DNA of 64,000 bases, from the NCBI GenBank assembly GCA_052400625.1, contig JBQTGH010000003.1. One strand, written 5' to 3'. Each line of letters begins with the position of its first letter. Position 1 is the first letter of the stretch. This DNA comes from Thermophagus sp052400625 (GTDB lineage Bacteria > Bacteroidota > Bacteroidia > Bacteroidales > Marinilabiliaceae). The notes under the pieces are model-generated. The model was given only the letters and a program-made list of their open reading frames with translations. It was not told where the DNA came from and did not search any database. Shown here one piece after another: positions 7,921 to 17,541 of this stretch. The position numbers were made by a program, and so were the translations under genes.

Positions 7921-7950
7921 CAAGATAATAAATTGAAATATTATAAGCAA
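7921..7950 (-). promoter_or_regulatory. candidate promoter of trp leader-trpB
   Basis: On the minus strand TTG (7948-7950), a 20-bp spacer and TATCTTG (7921-7927) approximate the Bacteroidota consensus, with a shortened -7 box. It lies about 30 bp before the leader peptide ATG and just beyond the stop of the preceding gene. Confidence 0.45.
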
Positions 7951-7955
7951 AATTT

Positions 7956-9182
7956 TTAATAATTTATCATTGCGGAGATATGAGAAAGTTCTCCATCATT
8001 GGGACCGGGTTCCAGATTTAATAAAGCACAAATCAAGTTGTAGATCTCAATATTAGCGAATGAAGGATGCATATAATTCTGTTTAAAAGAAGGCCCAATG
8101 GCGTAGAATATGGCATGCATATCTGAGAAGTAAGGAGAATAACCATGAGTTCCGCCATCAGAAAATTGAAGAGAGTCGCGATAAATGCTCCAACCCGGTT
8201 TGGCGCAAACAATCAGAGATGAAATATTAGGATCCGTACCGAAATGCAGCGAATCCGGTATCTCATCCGGCTGCCAGACGTTTAATCCCTCAACCTGTGA
8301 AAGTACGGTATAAACAGAATCAACAAACCCCTCTTGAGGTTCAAGGAGAAAAATCGGATTACTGCCATAATAATTAACTCTATCCGAAGGGATATAACGG
8401 TTCAATGCAACGGCTTTTTCTTTATAAGTCGGTGCCATGCCATGATCCGAAACGATAATGAAATCGATGGAATCAGCGATGGATAGTTGGTTCTTTTTTT
8501 GACAAAATACCCCAACTAGGCTGTCTAAACGTTCAACGACCTCTTTGGTTTCAATAGATTCAGGACCATATTGATGCCCCACCCTATCCGGCTGATCAAA
8601 ATATAAGGTTATAAGTCTGGGACGTTGTTCCAAAGGTAATTGCAACCAGGCAATGACCGAATCGATGCGTTGTTCATAGGAAATCCTACCATCATATTCT
8701 TTCCAAATAGAAGGATGAACGCCCTTAATGGAAGTTTCGGAACCTACCCAAAAGTAAGAAGCCGTTTTAACACCCTGCCGTTCAGCGGTAACCCAGAAAG
8801 GTTCTCCTTTGTAAAAACGTGGGTCCTGCACTGCCGTTCGATCAGAAATTTTATATTCCCTACCTATCGCCGTATTAAAAAAATTATTATTAATAAGTCC
8901 GTGATGGTCGGGATATAGCCCTGTAACAATACTATAATGGTTCGGAAATGTCTTGGTTGGAAAACTTGGGATTAAAGTTTTTGCTTTGGTGCCATTCTGT
9001 GCAATGGAATCCAAAACAGGTGTATGATACATTGTTGAATAATCCCAACGAAACCCGTCCAATGATAACATGACCACATATCCTCGACGTTCATCACCAC
9101 TCTCCATTTGTTTTTTGAAAGAACAAGAATAAAGCAAAGACAAACCGAGAAAGAAAATACACAAATTTCTATTTTTGATCAT
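7956..9182 (-). CDS. nucleotide pyrophosphatase/phosphodiesterase-like lipoprotein
   Basis: 408 aa. A lipobox LYSC (Cys20) marks an envelope lipoprotein. The alkaline-phosphatase-superfamily NPP fold is shown by SLDGFRWDY (metal ligand Asp42), the nucleophile motif PTKTFPNHY (Thr78), VSDHGM (metal ligands) and GTHGY. NPP enzymes hydrolyse phosphodiester or pyrophosphate bonds of nucleotides or lysophospholipids, and several Bacteroidota members act on nucleotide sugars or nucleoside polyphosphates. All expected metal and nucleophile residues appear intact, so it is probably active. The substrate cannot be told from sequence. It lies between two minus-strand genes with terminators on both sides, so it is probably transcribed alone. 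Confidence 0.85.
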   Translation of the reverse strand: MIKNRNLCIFFLGLSLLYSCSFKKQMESGDERRGYVVMLSLDGFRWDYSTMYHTPVLDSIAQNGTKAKTLIPSFPTKTFPNHYSIVTGLYPDHHGLINNNFFNTAIGREYKISDRTAVQDPRFYKGEPFWVTAERQGVKTASYFWVGSETSIKGVHPSIWKEYDGRISYEQRIDSVIAWLQLPLEQRPRLITLYFDQPDRVGHQYGPESIETKEVVERLDSLVGVFCQKKNQLSIADSIDFIIVSDHGMAPTYKEKAVALNRYIPSDRVNYYGSNPIFLLEPQEGFVDSVYTVLSQVEGLNVWQPDEIPDSLHFGTDPNISSLIVCAKPGWSIYRDSLQFSDGGTHGYSPYFSDMHAIFYAIGPSFKQNYMHPSFANIEIYNLICALLNLEPGPNDGELSHISAMINY

Positions 9183-9271
9183 TTATAATTGTTTATGTAA
9201 TTGAATCAACAACCAGTTTCACTAATTATTCTCTGACATGGTATAAGATTAATGAACTTTATTTACAATAG

Positions 9272-9309
9272 AAAAAGCCACCATGAAAAATCTTCCATGA
9301 TGACTTTTT
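9272..9309 (-). terminator. intrinsic terminator of Oar-like receptor gene
   Basis: On the minus strand a 14-bp stem (AAAAAGTCATCATG against CATGGTGGCTTTTT, with two G-U pairs) ends in a T-run, 85 bp beyond the stop of the TonB receptor. Confidence 0.7.
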
Positions 9310-9393
9310 ATCTAGATTAACATATGTACTTATCTCAAATGTCAGGAACAATAAAAAAAAGATTATAACAAATGACTCATCGGATTCAATAAA

Positions 9394-12300
9394 TTAAAAT
9401 TTATAACGAATTCCGATTTGAGCTTGCCATCTGGAACTGTTAAGACCCGAATCATCAATGTTCCATGGCTCATAATCCCCATCACGGGAAAAACTGTAGG
9501 TAGGGGTAGTCCCATCAGCGGCAAAGCCTTCAAAATTAATGATAGTGGAATTGCCATAGGGCACGTAGTAACGGCGTCCCCAATCTTTATTCAATAAATT
9601 TCCCACATTAAAAATATCGATGGTAAACTGAAGGGTCTGTTTAGAACCGCTGACATTGACCCAAACATCTTGAACAAATTTAAAATCAAAAATATGAGAC
9701 ATAGGGGCTCTGGCGCCGTTTCTTTCGGCATATTTGCCCCGACGCTCGCTTAAATAATCGTCATTTTGGATGAATTGATTCAGATTATCCCATTGTTCAT
9801 CGGCAGAAGGGAGGCCATCACCGGTGGCAAAGACGATTTCATCTTTAGATGCCGGCACATAAATCAGGTTACCTTCATTTTCTCCTTCCCCATTAACACC
9901 ACCATTATCGTTATAGGAATAACTAAAAGGCATTCCGCTTTGGCCGTTGTAGTAAAGGCTAAAAGTAGATTTCAAATGTTTTAGATACTCCACTGTATAA
10001 GTAATATAGCCGTTGATTTTATGCCCCAGATCAAAATCGGATCGACTTAAATCGAGGTTATTGAGGCCGTTAACGGTTTCCATATATCTCCACTGGGAAG
10101 AGTTTTGGGAAGACGTAGCATCATTCATGGTCTCTGAATGGCCATAAGTATAAGCGATACTGGCAGTCAATCCATTGTCGAAAGGTTTCTGCAACTGAGC
10201 AGTAATATTATAAGCGTATCCTTTATTGGTATTGGTACCCAGCATGATTCTCGTATAGGAATCATCAATTTTATCACTGCTGTAATAGGGACGATTGTCA
10301 GCACCGGTTAAGTAAAACTCCGGTTCGGGCGATACATTTACATTGTAATAGATAACATTATTCAGCGTTTTTGAATAGATCATTTCTAACGTTCCAATCA
10401 ACCCCCAGGGCAATTTTTGATCCACCGCCAAGTTAGCTCTGAAAACCTGAGGAAATTTAAAATCTTCTGAAAACAGGTCTATCTGTCCACTATAAGGTAA
10501 ATCTTCTCCCCCGAAATAGCTATTGTCATACTGAGTTTGCCAATCTGCATTAAAAGGGATATCAGGTGTAACACCATTCCAGTACTGACGTTGTTGATAA
10601 ACCCCGCCAATCACAACACCACTGTTGGTAAAAGCTCCCCCCGGCCAAACAAGGGGCAAACGTGAGGTAAAAATACCAACACCCCCTCTTAACTGGGTCT
10701 GTTCATCACCGGAAACATCATAATTAAATCCCACACGAGGCGAAAAGAGGATCTGAGATTTAGGCATATTACCGGTTTTAGCCCCTTCCAGATCCCAACC
10801 GGCAGCTTCCAGCATAGGGATGGTTTCGCTATTAAAATGTTCATCGACTGGCGGATCGGTTAAAAAGAGCGGCATATCAAAACGAATCCCATAGGTTAAC
10901 TTAAAATCATTGGAAATTTGCCATTCATCCTGCCCATACAATCCCAGTTGAAGAATATTAAAATCTGCTGCTGCCGCCGAACCATCGCCTATCACATCAT
11001 CTACCAGTGAATAACCACGCTCATATTGGTAAGCCATACCGTTATAAAAATCCTCCATACTAGCAAAACGATATTCACCAAAAGCTTTGCGCATAAAAAG
11101 ATTGTAAACGCTGGCAAATTCATTATTTGTCCCGATGGTTATGGTATGTTTACCTTTGTAAATTTGAAAATTGTCGGTAATAGAAATAACATCCTGATTG
11201 AGCTCATTGGCAGTGGAGTAAGCTTCCGAACCGAAATATATGGTGCCATCGCCGTCCGAGATGCTAACGGCAGGGAAGCTTTGTCCGTTCGGGTCTCTGT
11301 CATCCCGAACAAAGGTGCCGGTAATAATCAGATCGTTAGAATAATTATTAAAGTTAGATTTCAATTCAAGAGTAGTTGAATTGGTAATACTCGGGAAGTA
11401 CATATAATTATTTGAAAACCCAAGTGTATAGGACGAAGAAGCGCTGGCATCGGTTAATTCACTTTTTGTATAACTATGCCTGATCATTAATTTATGAACA
11501 TCGCTAATATTCCAGTCAATGCGCCCAAAAAGTTTGGTAGATTCCAGTTTCTTCTGCTTATTTAAATATTCACCGGGCTCATAGTCATATGTATTCCTCA
11601 GATAGTCTGCCAACGCATCCATCTCTGCTTCAGAAGCCTCACCAATATAATTTGAGAAGTTAAAGGGCAGAGGCGTTTCGTCTTTCATTTGCTCGGCATT
11701 GGCAAAGAAAAAGAGTTTGTTTTTAATAATTGGTCCGCCCAAACTAATTCCCTTGGTTTTGTTATCAAAAGGATCTAGTTTTTTTCGGTCGGCATTATCG
11801 TCATCGGTAGGTGTTTTACCGGCCAGATTTTCATTTCTGAAAAGGTAGTAAGCTGTCCCGTGGAAAGCATTGGTTCCTCTTTTGGTTACGGCATTAATAC
11901 TGGCCCCTGCGAATCCCGACTGACGCACATCATAGGGAGCAATATTAACCTGAAACTGGTCAATAATATCCATACTAATGGGGCTTGCACCGGTTTGTCC
12001 TCCGTTAGTTCCAGAAGCGGCCAACCCAAACACATCATTATTAACAGCCCCGTCAATTAGAATTTGATTATAACGGTTATTTATCCCGGCAACGGTTAGA
12101 AAGCCCTCATCCCCCACCGAAGCTTGAGGTGTTAGACGCGTAAAATCGGTCAAATCACGTCCCACTGTAGGAAGCGCATTAATCTGGTCATTGCCAATAA
12201 CCGTTTCTGCCCCGGTCCGGTTACCGTCAAAAACACTGTAATCGGGGCCCATTGTGGCAACGATGCTTACCTCATTTAAAGAAATACTTTCTTCCTTCAA

Positions 12301-12636
12301 AACAATATTAACATTAAAAGTTTGTCCCAAGGAAAGGTAGATATCTCCTCTTTCAAAAGGGTTGTAACCGATAAAGGAAGCTTTTAAAACATATGGGCCA
12401 CCAACATTTAAGTTGGGCAACCGATAAAAGCCTTCAGCATCTGAAACGCCGCCATAGGTGGTTCCAGTGGCATCATGAGTGATGGTGATGTTGGCAGCAG
12501 GCAATGGATTACCATCTTGGTCGGTAATACGACCCGTTACAGAAGCTGTGGTTGAACCCTGGCCAAAGCTAACGTTGGCAGATCCCCATGCAACCATTGC
12601 AAACAAAATAATAAACTTAAAAATTTCTCTTTTCAT
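9394..12636 (-). CDS. Oar-like TonB-dependent outer-membrane receptor
   Basis: 1080 aa. A signal peptide covers about 1-25 (ending VSFGQG). A carboxypeptidase-regulatory-like beta-sandwich follows at about 30-115 (SVTGRITDQDGNPLPAANI), then a plug at about 120-260 with GRDLTDFTRLTPQ and INAVTKRGTNAFHG, and a large 22-strand barrel ending in RYKF. This is the Oar/TonB-receptor type with an N-terminal CarboxypepD_reg domain, which takes up an unknown ligand or helps envelope export using TonB energy. No SusD partner lies beside it, so it is not a canonical polysaccharide-utilisation SusC. It is monocistronic, with a 385-bp AT-rich region upstream and a terminator downstream. Confidence 0.9.
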   Translation of the reverse strand: MKREIFKFIILFAMVAWGSANVSFGQGSTTASVTGRITDQDGNPLPAANITITHDATGTTYGGVSDAEGFYRLPNLNVGGPYVLKASFIGYNPFERGDIYLSLGQTFNVNIVLKEESISLNEVSIVATMGPDYSVFDGNRTGAETVIGNDQINALPTVGRDLTDFTRLTPQASVGDEGFLTVAGINNRYNQILIDGAVNNDVFGLAASGTNGGQTGASPISMDIIDQFQVNIAPYDVRQSGFAGASINAVTKRGTNAFHGTAYYLFRNENLAGKTPTDDDNADRKKLDPFDNKTKGISLGGPIIKNKLFFFANAEQMKDETPLPFNFSNYIGEASEAEMDALADYLRNTYDYEPGEYLNKQKKLESTKLFGRIDWNISDVHKLMIRHSYTKSELTDASASSSYTLGFSNNYMYFPSITNSTTLELKSNFNNYSNDLIITGTFVRDDRDPNGQSFPAVSISDGDGTIYFGSEAYSTANELNQDVISITDNFQIYKGKHTITIGTNNEFASVYNLFMRKAFGEYRFASMEDFYNGMAYQYERGYSLVDDVIGDGSAAAADFNILQLGLYGQDEWQISNDFKLTYGIRFDMPLFLTDPPVDEHFNSETIPMLEAAGWDLEGAKTGNMPKSQILFSPRVGFNYDVSGDEQTQLRGGVGIFTSRLPLVWPGGAFTNSGVVIGGVYQQRQYWNGVTPDIPFNADWQTQYDNSYFGGEDLPYSGQIDLFSEDFKFPQVFRANLAVDQKLPWGLIGTLEMIYSKTLNNVIYYNVNVSPEPEFYLTGADNRPYYSSDKIDDSYTRIMLGTNTNKGYAYNITAQLQKPFDNGLTASIAYTYGHSETMNDATSSQNSSQWRYMETVNGLNNLDLSRSDFDLGHKINGYITYTVEYLKHLKSTFSLYYNGQSGMPFSYSYNDNGGVNGEGENEGNLIYVPASKDEIVFATGDGLPSADEQWDNLNQFIQNDDYLSERRGKYAERNGARAPMSHIFDFKFVQDVWVNVSGSKQTLQFTIDIFNVGNLLNKDWGRRYYVPYGNSTIINFEGFAADGTTPTYSFSRDGDYEPWNIDDSGLNSSRWQAQIGIRYKF

Positions 12637-12970
12637 AGGATTGATTTTACGGATATTAATTTTGGATCAAAATAAAGAAGTTTAATTTTTTTTGTCAATA
12701 ACAACAATCAGTTTTTTAAAACTTTAATTCGATTATTCAACTATTAAATTTTTAAAGATTTTACCTTTCCCGAAAATACAATAACACCTACATAATCAAC
12801 AAAACAAAGAAGAAAAAGATTCATTGAATAATCCACTTTTATCCTTTAATTTTATACGTACAAAGATGTAAAATCATGCCACTTGTACATGTAAATTTAT
12901 TTTTAATAATCCATTAATAAATAATCATTCCCTAGGCTAGAACCAAAAAATCAGTTAAAAATATAAAAAC
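12637..12970. other. AT-rich upstream region of receptor gene
   Basis: About 330 bp without an open frame of interest. It must hold the promoter of the Oar-like receptor, but no clean TTG/TAnnTTTG pair was found. Confidence 0.5.
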
Positions 12971-12998
12971 AAAAAAGGCCGACTGTTGATGGTCGGCC
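12971..12998 (-). terminator. intrinsic terminator of ROK kinase gene
   Basis: GGCCGAC (12977-12983) and GTCGGCC (12992-12998) form a 7-bp GC-rich stem with an 8-nt loop, followed on the minus strand by a six-base T-run, 23 bp after the ROK stop codon. Confidence 0.85.
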
Positions 12999-13021
12999 AT
13001 ACGAAACAAAAAAAGGATCTG

Positions 13022-13999
13022 TTAACTTTCCACCTCTTTCCAAACCAGGGCACTCGCCCCAACAATAGCGGCATCACCCGATTTTAATTGAGAAGGTAAC
13101 AGTTTAATCTTGTCCTTAAACATGGGCAATAAATGTCGGTTCAAGCTTTCGTAAGTAGGTTTAAAAATAAAGTCGCCTGCGGCAACTGGTCCACCAAAAA
13201 GAAAAATAGCTTCCGGTGCCAGATGGTGCACCGTGTCAGCCAGTCCTTGCCCCAAATATTCACCGGTTTTTTCAAACACTTCTTTGGCTATTTTGTCCCC
13301 TTCAACCGCAGCCTCGTAAATCATTTTAGATGTTAACTCATTAAAAGATTTATTCGCCAACAAACTATCTTCGGCATTATAATGGGCCATAAGTTCAAAA
13401 GCCGTTCTTTTCATGCCGGGGGCAGAACAATAGGCTTCCAGATGGCCTCTGGCGCCACAACCACAAAGGCGACCTCCCGGAATCAACATCGTGTGTCCAC
13501 ATTCTCCGGCAAACCCGTCATGACCATAAACCAAATCACCATTCACAACCACACCACTTCCAACACCAGTTCCGAGGGTGTACATGACAAAATTTTTCAT
13601 CCCCTTAGCACCGCCATACACCATTTCCCCAATAGCTGCTGCATTGGCGTCATTCGTCAGCGCTATGGCGTACGACTCCGGAAAATTCTTTTTAAGGGCA
13701 TCCACAACATGAATGACACCATTAAAGGATAAATTGGGAGCATACTCAATGGTTCCGTTATAATAATTTCCATTAGGAGCACCTACTCCAATCCCTAAAA
13801 TGCTAATATCTTCATTCAATAACTTTAAAGCCTTGACAAGCTCTTTAATCTCAACGGATAAATCAGCGATATATCTGTCAAAGTCTCCGTGTTTAGGGGT
13901 ATCCATCGATCGACTTACCATAACATTACCATCCTGATCCACAGCACCGATTACAGTATTAGTACCACCGATATCAATTCCAATTGCAATTTTTTTCAT
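13022..13999 (-). CDS. ROK-family glucokinase-like sugar kinase
   Basis: 325 aa from ATG 13999 (an upstream in-frame ATG at 14017 would add MKHKII). ROK kinases phosphorylate glucose or related hexoses at C6 with ATP. Motifs are the phosphate-binding IGIDIGGTNT at the N-terminus, ALTNDANAAAIGE, the GTGVGSG loop and the ROK zinc signature GHT...CGCGARGHLE...C. There is no N-terminal helix-turn-helix, so it is an enzyme rather than a NagC-type repressor. It is transcribed alone: terminators lie on both sides. The substrate is probably glucose, but mannose or N-acetylated sugars are possible. Confidence 0.88.
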   Translation of the reverse strand: MKKIAIGIDIGGTNTVIGAVDQDGNVMVSRSMDTPKHGDFDRYIADLSVEIKELVKALKLLNEDISILGIGVGAPNGNYYNGTIEYAPNLSFNGVIHVVDALKKNFPESYAIALTNDANAAAIGEMVYGGAKGMKNFVMYTLGTGVGSGVVVNGDLVYGHDGFAGECGHTMLIPGGRLCGCGARGHLEAYCSAPGMKRTAFELMAHYNAEDSLLANKSFNELTSKMIYEAAVEGDKIAKEVFEKTGEYLGQGLADTVHHLAPEAIFLFGGPVAAGDFIFKPTYESLNRHLLPMFKDKIKLLPSQLKSGDAAIVGASALVWKEVES

Positions 14000-14280
14000 A
14001 ATTATTTTATGTTTCATTTAAACAGTAAAACAAACACCTCCCTAATTAAAACAGTATAGGAAAAATCAATTTAATCAAAATTAATTGGGATAAAGGTCTA
14101 AGTAAGGTCGTTCACTCACACAAAAAAGATTACAGCATTTTTTAACGACACGATGTTCAAAATCAAATGCAATAATACTGCAAATTTGCTTTTTTTACAA
14201 ATACTTAACACCGTCAAGAAATACAAAAAAACTTAATACTCTGAATGCAATTTAAGGTTAAATCCCTAAGATGAAATAAT
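14000..14280. other. gene-free upstream region of ROK gene
   Basis: About 280 bp of AT-rich DNA with no supported open frame or clear promoter motif. Confidence 0.5.
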
Positions 14281-14313
14281 AAAAAGGGCATCCCATGCAT
14301 GAGATACCCTTTT
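14281..14313 (-). terminator. intrinsic terminator of NigD-like gene
   Basis: AAAAAGGG and CCCTTTT pair around an interior ATC/GAT and CATGCATG core; on the minus strand the stem is followed by TTTTTATT. It lies about 77 bp after the NigD-like stop codon. Confidence 0.7.
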
Positions 14314-14389
14314 CAATCCAAGATAATAATGTTTAAAAACAGCTTTTTGATCCTTATTCCAGATGCTTCATATTACTATGAATATTTCT

Positions 14390-15058
14390 TCAGTATTCGT
14401 ATTCCAATTCAATTTCATCAAAAGGTCCATAATACCCTTGGTTCTCAAACACTAGAGTAACTTTATCATGGCCCTCAACCTGAAGTGGATCAAGGTAAAA
14501 ACTAATTAACCCCCAATAACGGCTTACTTCGCTATCATTACGTTTGTTATGCCGAACCTGCAAATAAATCTTATTTTCATCATCGGTTTGCTCTTCAGGG
14601 TCAATCACCATATTAATATCATGGGTTTTATTATCTCCATAAAAAGCAAATCTCAAATTCAAAAACCCACCGGAAATCCATATCTGGTCAATATATATAT
14701 AATCCGAACCTATGGTATCCCGACTAATCTGGTCCAATACCAAAATGGAATCGGTAACTACTTCCTGGATACTTAAAGCGTCAGCCAAATAGTCATAAAC
14801 GTCATTTTCACTCCCGGGTTGTATAATGGAATACTTCATCAACACCCTGACACTATCATCAAAATCAAAACCGACAGGTGAATTTCTTAATTGAAGGGTC
14901 GTTTCAGAATCGGTAATAACCAATGGTTGATCATCGGGTCCATAATCTGTTACTCCCAATTCAAGATAATGAGGCGTTGAATCATCATCATCCAAACACG
15001 AAGTGGAAACAAACAACCATAAACAAGACACAACAGTCAATAAAAAAACAGTTTTCAT
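14390..15058 (-). CDS. NigD-like lipoprotein
   Basis: 222 aa from ATG 15058; the open frame to 15115 adds a Lys-rich leader with no signal character. A lipobox VSTSC lies near residue 16 and is followed by CLDDDD, the acidic +2 region seen in exported Bacteroidota lipoproteins. The N-terminal half looks like an OB-fold and the C-terminal half like a beta-sandwich, as in the NigD family, named after a gene of the Bacteroides fragilis BF-O17 bacteriocin locus. Function unknown. It is the last gene of a run of three envelope lipoproteins downstream of nrnA. Confidence 0.7.
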   Translation of the reverse strand: MKTVFLLTVVSCLWLFVSTSCLDDDDSTPHYLELGVTDYGPDDQPLVITDSETTLQLRNSPVGFDFDDSVRVLMKYSIIQPGSENDVYDYLADALSIQEVVTDSILVLDQISRDTIGSDYIYIDQIWISGGFLNLRFAFYGDNKTHDINMVIDPEEQTDDENKIYLQVRHNKRNDSEVSRYWGLISFYLDPLQVEGHDKVTLVFENQGYYGPFDEIELEYEY

Positions 15059-15183
15059 TGATTTCTTCTCCTTCTTCTTTAGTTTAACAATAAAATCTTG
15101 AGCCAATCCGCTCAAAAAAAAACTATTTCCCCAAAGATGGAAAAGAGAAGAATTGGTTGCGTTACCAGAAAAAAAATAAAAAT

Positions 15184-15723
15184 TTATTTTTCAATATAAG
15201 TTACTTCCAGATCTACGACTCTGGGAACAAAATCGTTGGTCCAAAGACTGGAGCCAATGAACACCCTTGCTTTGGTCCCGTAGGCCATATTCCGCAAAGC
15301 CAGATCAATACCCGGGTATATTCCTCCCTGATAAGTATTGGTATTTCCTACTGTATAAATATAGGGGTCATCGGAGTGATAATTGCTGGCGTAAGGATAG
15401 ATAAAGGGAGTATTCGTCGTATCACTTGCAATTTCATAATAGACATATCTAAACCCCACGACTTTTCCTACTTTAACAGAATCACCGGATCCTTGTCTTA
15501 GTTCAAAATAGACAAATGTTTTATCATCAGCTGTATCAACAATGTTATAACTTACTTCTTTTAAAGTATCAACCACGTCAAAATAATAATCCTCCATCAA
15601 TGCTTTTTCTTCAGCAAGCATCTTTTTGGTATTTATGGTATAGCCATCATCACATGCAGGAATTACGATCAAGGCCATTATTATAAAACCAGTTAAAAGC
15701 AGTTTTAATGTGATATTTTTCAT
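15184..15723 (-). CDS. FKBP-like lipoprotein (DUF4827-type)
   Basis: 179 aa. The signal peptide ends in a lipobox IPAC at about residue 24 and is followed by a helix (KKMLAEEKALMEDYY). The C-terminal part resembles an FKBP fold (VGKVVGFRYVYYEI, then GGIYPGIDLALRNMAYGTKARVFIGSS in shortened description, ending VVDLEVTYIEK). The aromatic pocket residues of active FKBPs are not clearly present, so it may bind rather than isomerise prolyl substrates. It sits 175 bp from a true FKBP lipoprotein gene; both likely act on exported proteins. Confidence 0.6.
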   Translation of the reverse strand: MKNITLKLLLTGFIIMALIVIPACDDGYTINTKKMLAEEKALMEDYYFDVVDTLKEVSYNIVDTADDKTFVYFELRQGSGDSVKVGKVVGFRYVYYEIASDTTNTPFIYPYASNYHSDDPYIYTVGNTNTYQGGIYPGIDLALRNMAYGTKARVFIGSSLWTNDFVPRVVDLEVTYIEK

Positions 15724-15761
15724 TTTCAGGTTTTTAATTTTGCATTAGTATATAGCTTTTC

Positions 15762-15843
15762 TTTGTAATTAGTTTGATGCAACATGGCAAGGCTTTTATG
15801 ATACATGTTCTTGTTTGAGAAAATTCTGCCATGCTCGTTTCAA
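15762..15843. repeat. dispersed repeat, copy B (diverged)
   Basis: Ends in CCATGCTCGTTTCAA, sharing 13 bases with copies A and D, and its middle (GTTCTTGTTTGAGAAAATT) aligns with copy D. The left half is diverged (TTTGATGCAACATGGCA). It fills the gap directly upstream of the FKBP-like lipoprotein gene. Confidence 0.55.
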
Positions 15844-15898
15844 TCATACAAAAAAAAAGATTTTTACTGAAGCGTACAAATTGATTGTTATAGATTAA

Positions 15899-16441
15899 TT
15901 ACTGATGTTTTACATCTACCACTTCGACGTTATACAATAAAATAGCTCTGGACGGAATTTTCCCATCATCACCAATCAGACCATGTGCCAGATGGGGGGG
16001 CATAATAAAGGAGGCTCGTGCCCCTTCTTTTAGCATTAAAATGCCTTCCTCAAGTCCAGCCTCAACGCCTCCCCTCCCAACCAGAAACTCTTTAGGCCCG
16101 AGCTCTTCAGAATCATAGCATAAAGTACCATCCAACAGTTTGATAGTGTACTCCAGTGATACGACTTCCCCTTTCCTTATCAATTCACCGGTGCCAGGGT
16201 CATCAATACGGTACCACAAACCGGTTCCGGTGGATTTCATATCAAGTTGGTTCTCAACAACAAACTTTTCAATCGTTTCTTGTTCCCTCTCAACCAACTT
16301 TCTATTGATATTGATATATGTTTCAAGAGGAATCTCCACTGATTTCTCCCTTTCCCTTCTGTTTTGCGACCCAGAACAACTGCAAACAGATATAAAAAGA
16401 AGTGAAACAAAAATTTTACGGACAATAGGAAAAGGACTCAT
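15899..16441 (-). CDS. FKBP-type peptidyl-prolyl isomerase lipoprotein
   Basis: 180 aa. Lipobox SVCSC near residue 22, a charged linker and helix (residues 30-75), then an FKBP domain (about 80-180) with GTGELIRKGEVVSLEYT, LLDGTLCYDSE, VEAGLEEGILMLKEGARA and IPSRAILLYNVEVVDV. FKBPs catalyse cis-trans isomerisation of X-Pro bonds; lipidated forms fold envelope proteins. In Bacteroidota such proteins resemble the gliding protein GldI, but no other gliding gene is nearby, so no motility role is inferred. It lies 56 bp after nrnA and is probably cotranscribed with it. Confidence 0.85.
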   Translation of the reverse strand: MSPFPIVRKIFVSLLFISVCSCSGSQNRREREKSVEIPLETYININRKLVEREQETIEKFVVENQLDMKSTGTGLWYRIDDPGTGELIRKGEVVSLEYTIKLLDGTLCYDSEELGPKEFLVGRGGVEAGLEEGILMLKEGARASFIMPPHLAHGLIGDDGKIPSRAILLYNVEVVDVKHQ

Positions 16442-16497
16442 AAACTATCATTCTTCGTTTACATAAATTGATGAATAGCAAATTCAATACCATAAAA

Positions 16498-17520
16498 TCA
16501 AAGCTGCGACAAAAATTCGGGAAATGTCTTTCTAAAACGTTCCACTGCCTCCTCAAGCGTTCCATGCCATTCTCCACCTGCTGCATTAAGGTGCCCTCCT
16601 CCTGAAAAATACTGCTCCGAATATTGATTTACTGGAATATCATATCGAGACCGAAATGAAATTTTCACAAATTTATCCTTTACTTTTTCAGTAAAAAGAG
16701 CGGAGACATCAATTCCTTTTATGGCAAGAGGGTAATTTACAAACCCCTCGGTATCCCCAGGCCGATAACAATGTTTATCCAATTCTTCTTGCGAAATGGT
16801 AATATATGCCAGAGAGAAGTCAGCCACCACCTTTAAATTATGACACAAAACATGTCCCAACAATTTCATTCTATTTAAAGAGTTACTCTGAAACAGCTCT
16901 TTATGGATTTTTTCTTTATCAATACCCTTTTCGACCAACTGGCCAACAACACGGTAAGTATGAAGATGAGAAGAATTATAACTTAAAGAACCGGTATCGG
17001 TAATGATTCCAGAATAAAAACACTCGGCCGCACTAACATCCACCTTTTCTTTCCACCCCATTGCTTCAATCAAGTGAAAGGACAACTCACAAGTGGATGA
17101 AACCGATGTATTGGAAAACTGCAGGCTTGCCAACTCTTGGTCGGGGAATGGATGATGATCGATCATCACTTTGGGCGTTTTCAACAATTTGATCACATCC
17201 GACAAATCACCACACCGGGAGATGGTATTAAAATCCAGAAAAAGGATAAGGTTAGCCTCTTTCAACTTCAAATCACCTTTCGGTTTATCATTCTGATAAA
17301 CAACAATTTTATCAGCTCCACTCATCCACGTCAAATTGGATGGAACTTCGTCGGGAACCACAACCGTGGCATCGAACCCCTCCTTAATCAAAATATTCCA
17401 CCACCCTAATACACTTCCGATAGCATCCCCATCACTGTTTTTATGAGGAACTAATACAATTGAAGTGGCATTTTTCAACCATTTTCTAAAGCTATTTATC
17501 TGATTTTTGCTTATTTCCAT
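16498..17520 (-). CDS. nrnA: DHH/DHHA1 phosphoesterase, NrnA-like oligoribonuclease/pAp phosphatase
   Basis: 340 aa. NrnA degrades short oligoribonucleotides (nanoRNA) to mononucleotides and can remove the 3' phosphate of pAp. Catalytic DHH-domain motifs are VLVPHKNSDGDAIGS, LFLDFN and the signature MIDHHPFPD, followed by SSTCELS. The C-terminal DHHA1 domain has the substrate-binding GGGHLNAAGG. Length and motif order are standard. It is divergent from ndk across 300 bp, an association that suits shared nucleotide metabolism. A -7 box lies just upstream at 17542-17549. Confidence 0.9.
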   Translation of the reverse strand: MEISKNQINSFRKWLKNATSIVLVPHKNSDGDAIGSVLGWWNILIKEGFDATVVVPDEVPSNLTWMSGADKIVVYQNDKPKGDLKLKEANLILFLDFNTISRCGDLSDVIKLLKTPKVMIDHHPFPDQELASLQFSNTSVSSTCELSFHLIEAMGWKEKVDVSAAECFYSGIITDTGSLSYNSSHLHTYRVVGQLVEKGIDKEKIHKELFQSNSLNRMKLLGHVLCHNLKVVADFSLAYITISQEELDKHCYRPGDTEGFVNYPLAIKGIDVSALFTEKVKDKFVKISFRSRYDIPVNQYSEQYFSGGGHLNAAGGEWHGTLEEAVERFRKTFPEFLSQL

Positions 17521-17541
17521 ATATTAGATATAGTAAAGATG

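Noticed and set aside
15184..16441. Gliding-motility locus because of GldI-like FKBP lipoproteins
   Set aside because: No other gld or spr gene is nearby; FKBP lipoproteins are widespread, so no motility claim is made.
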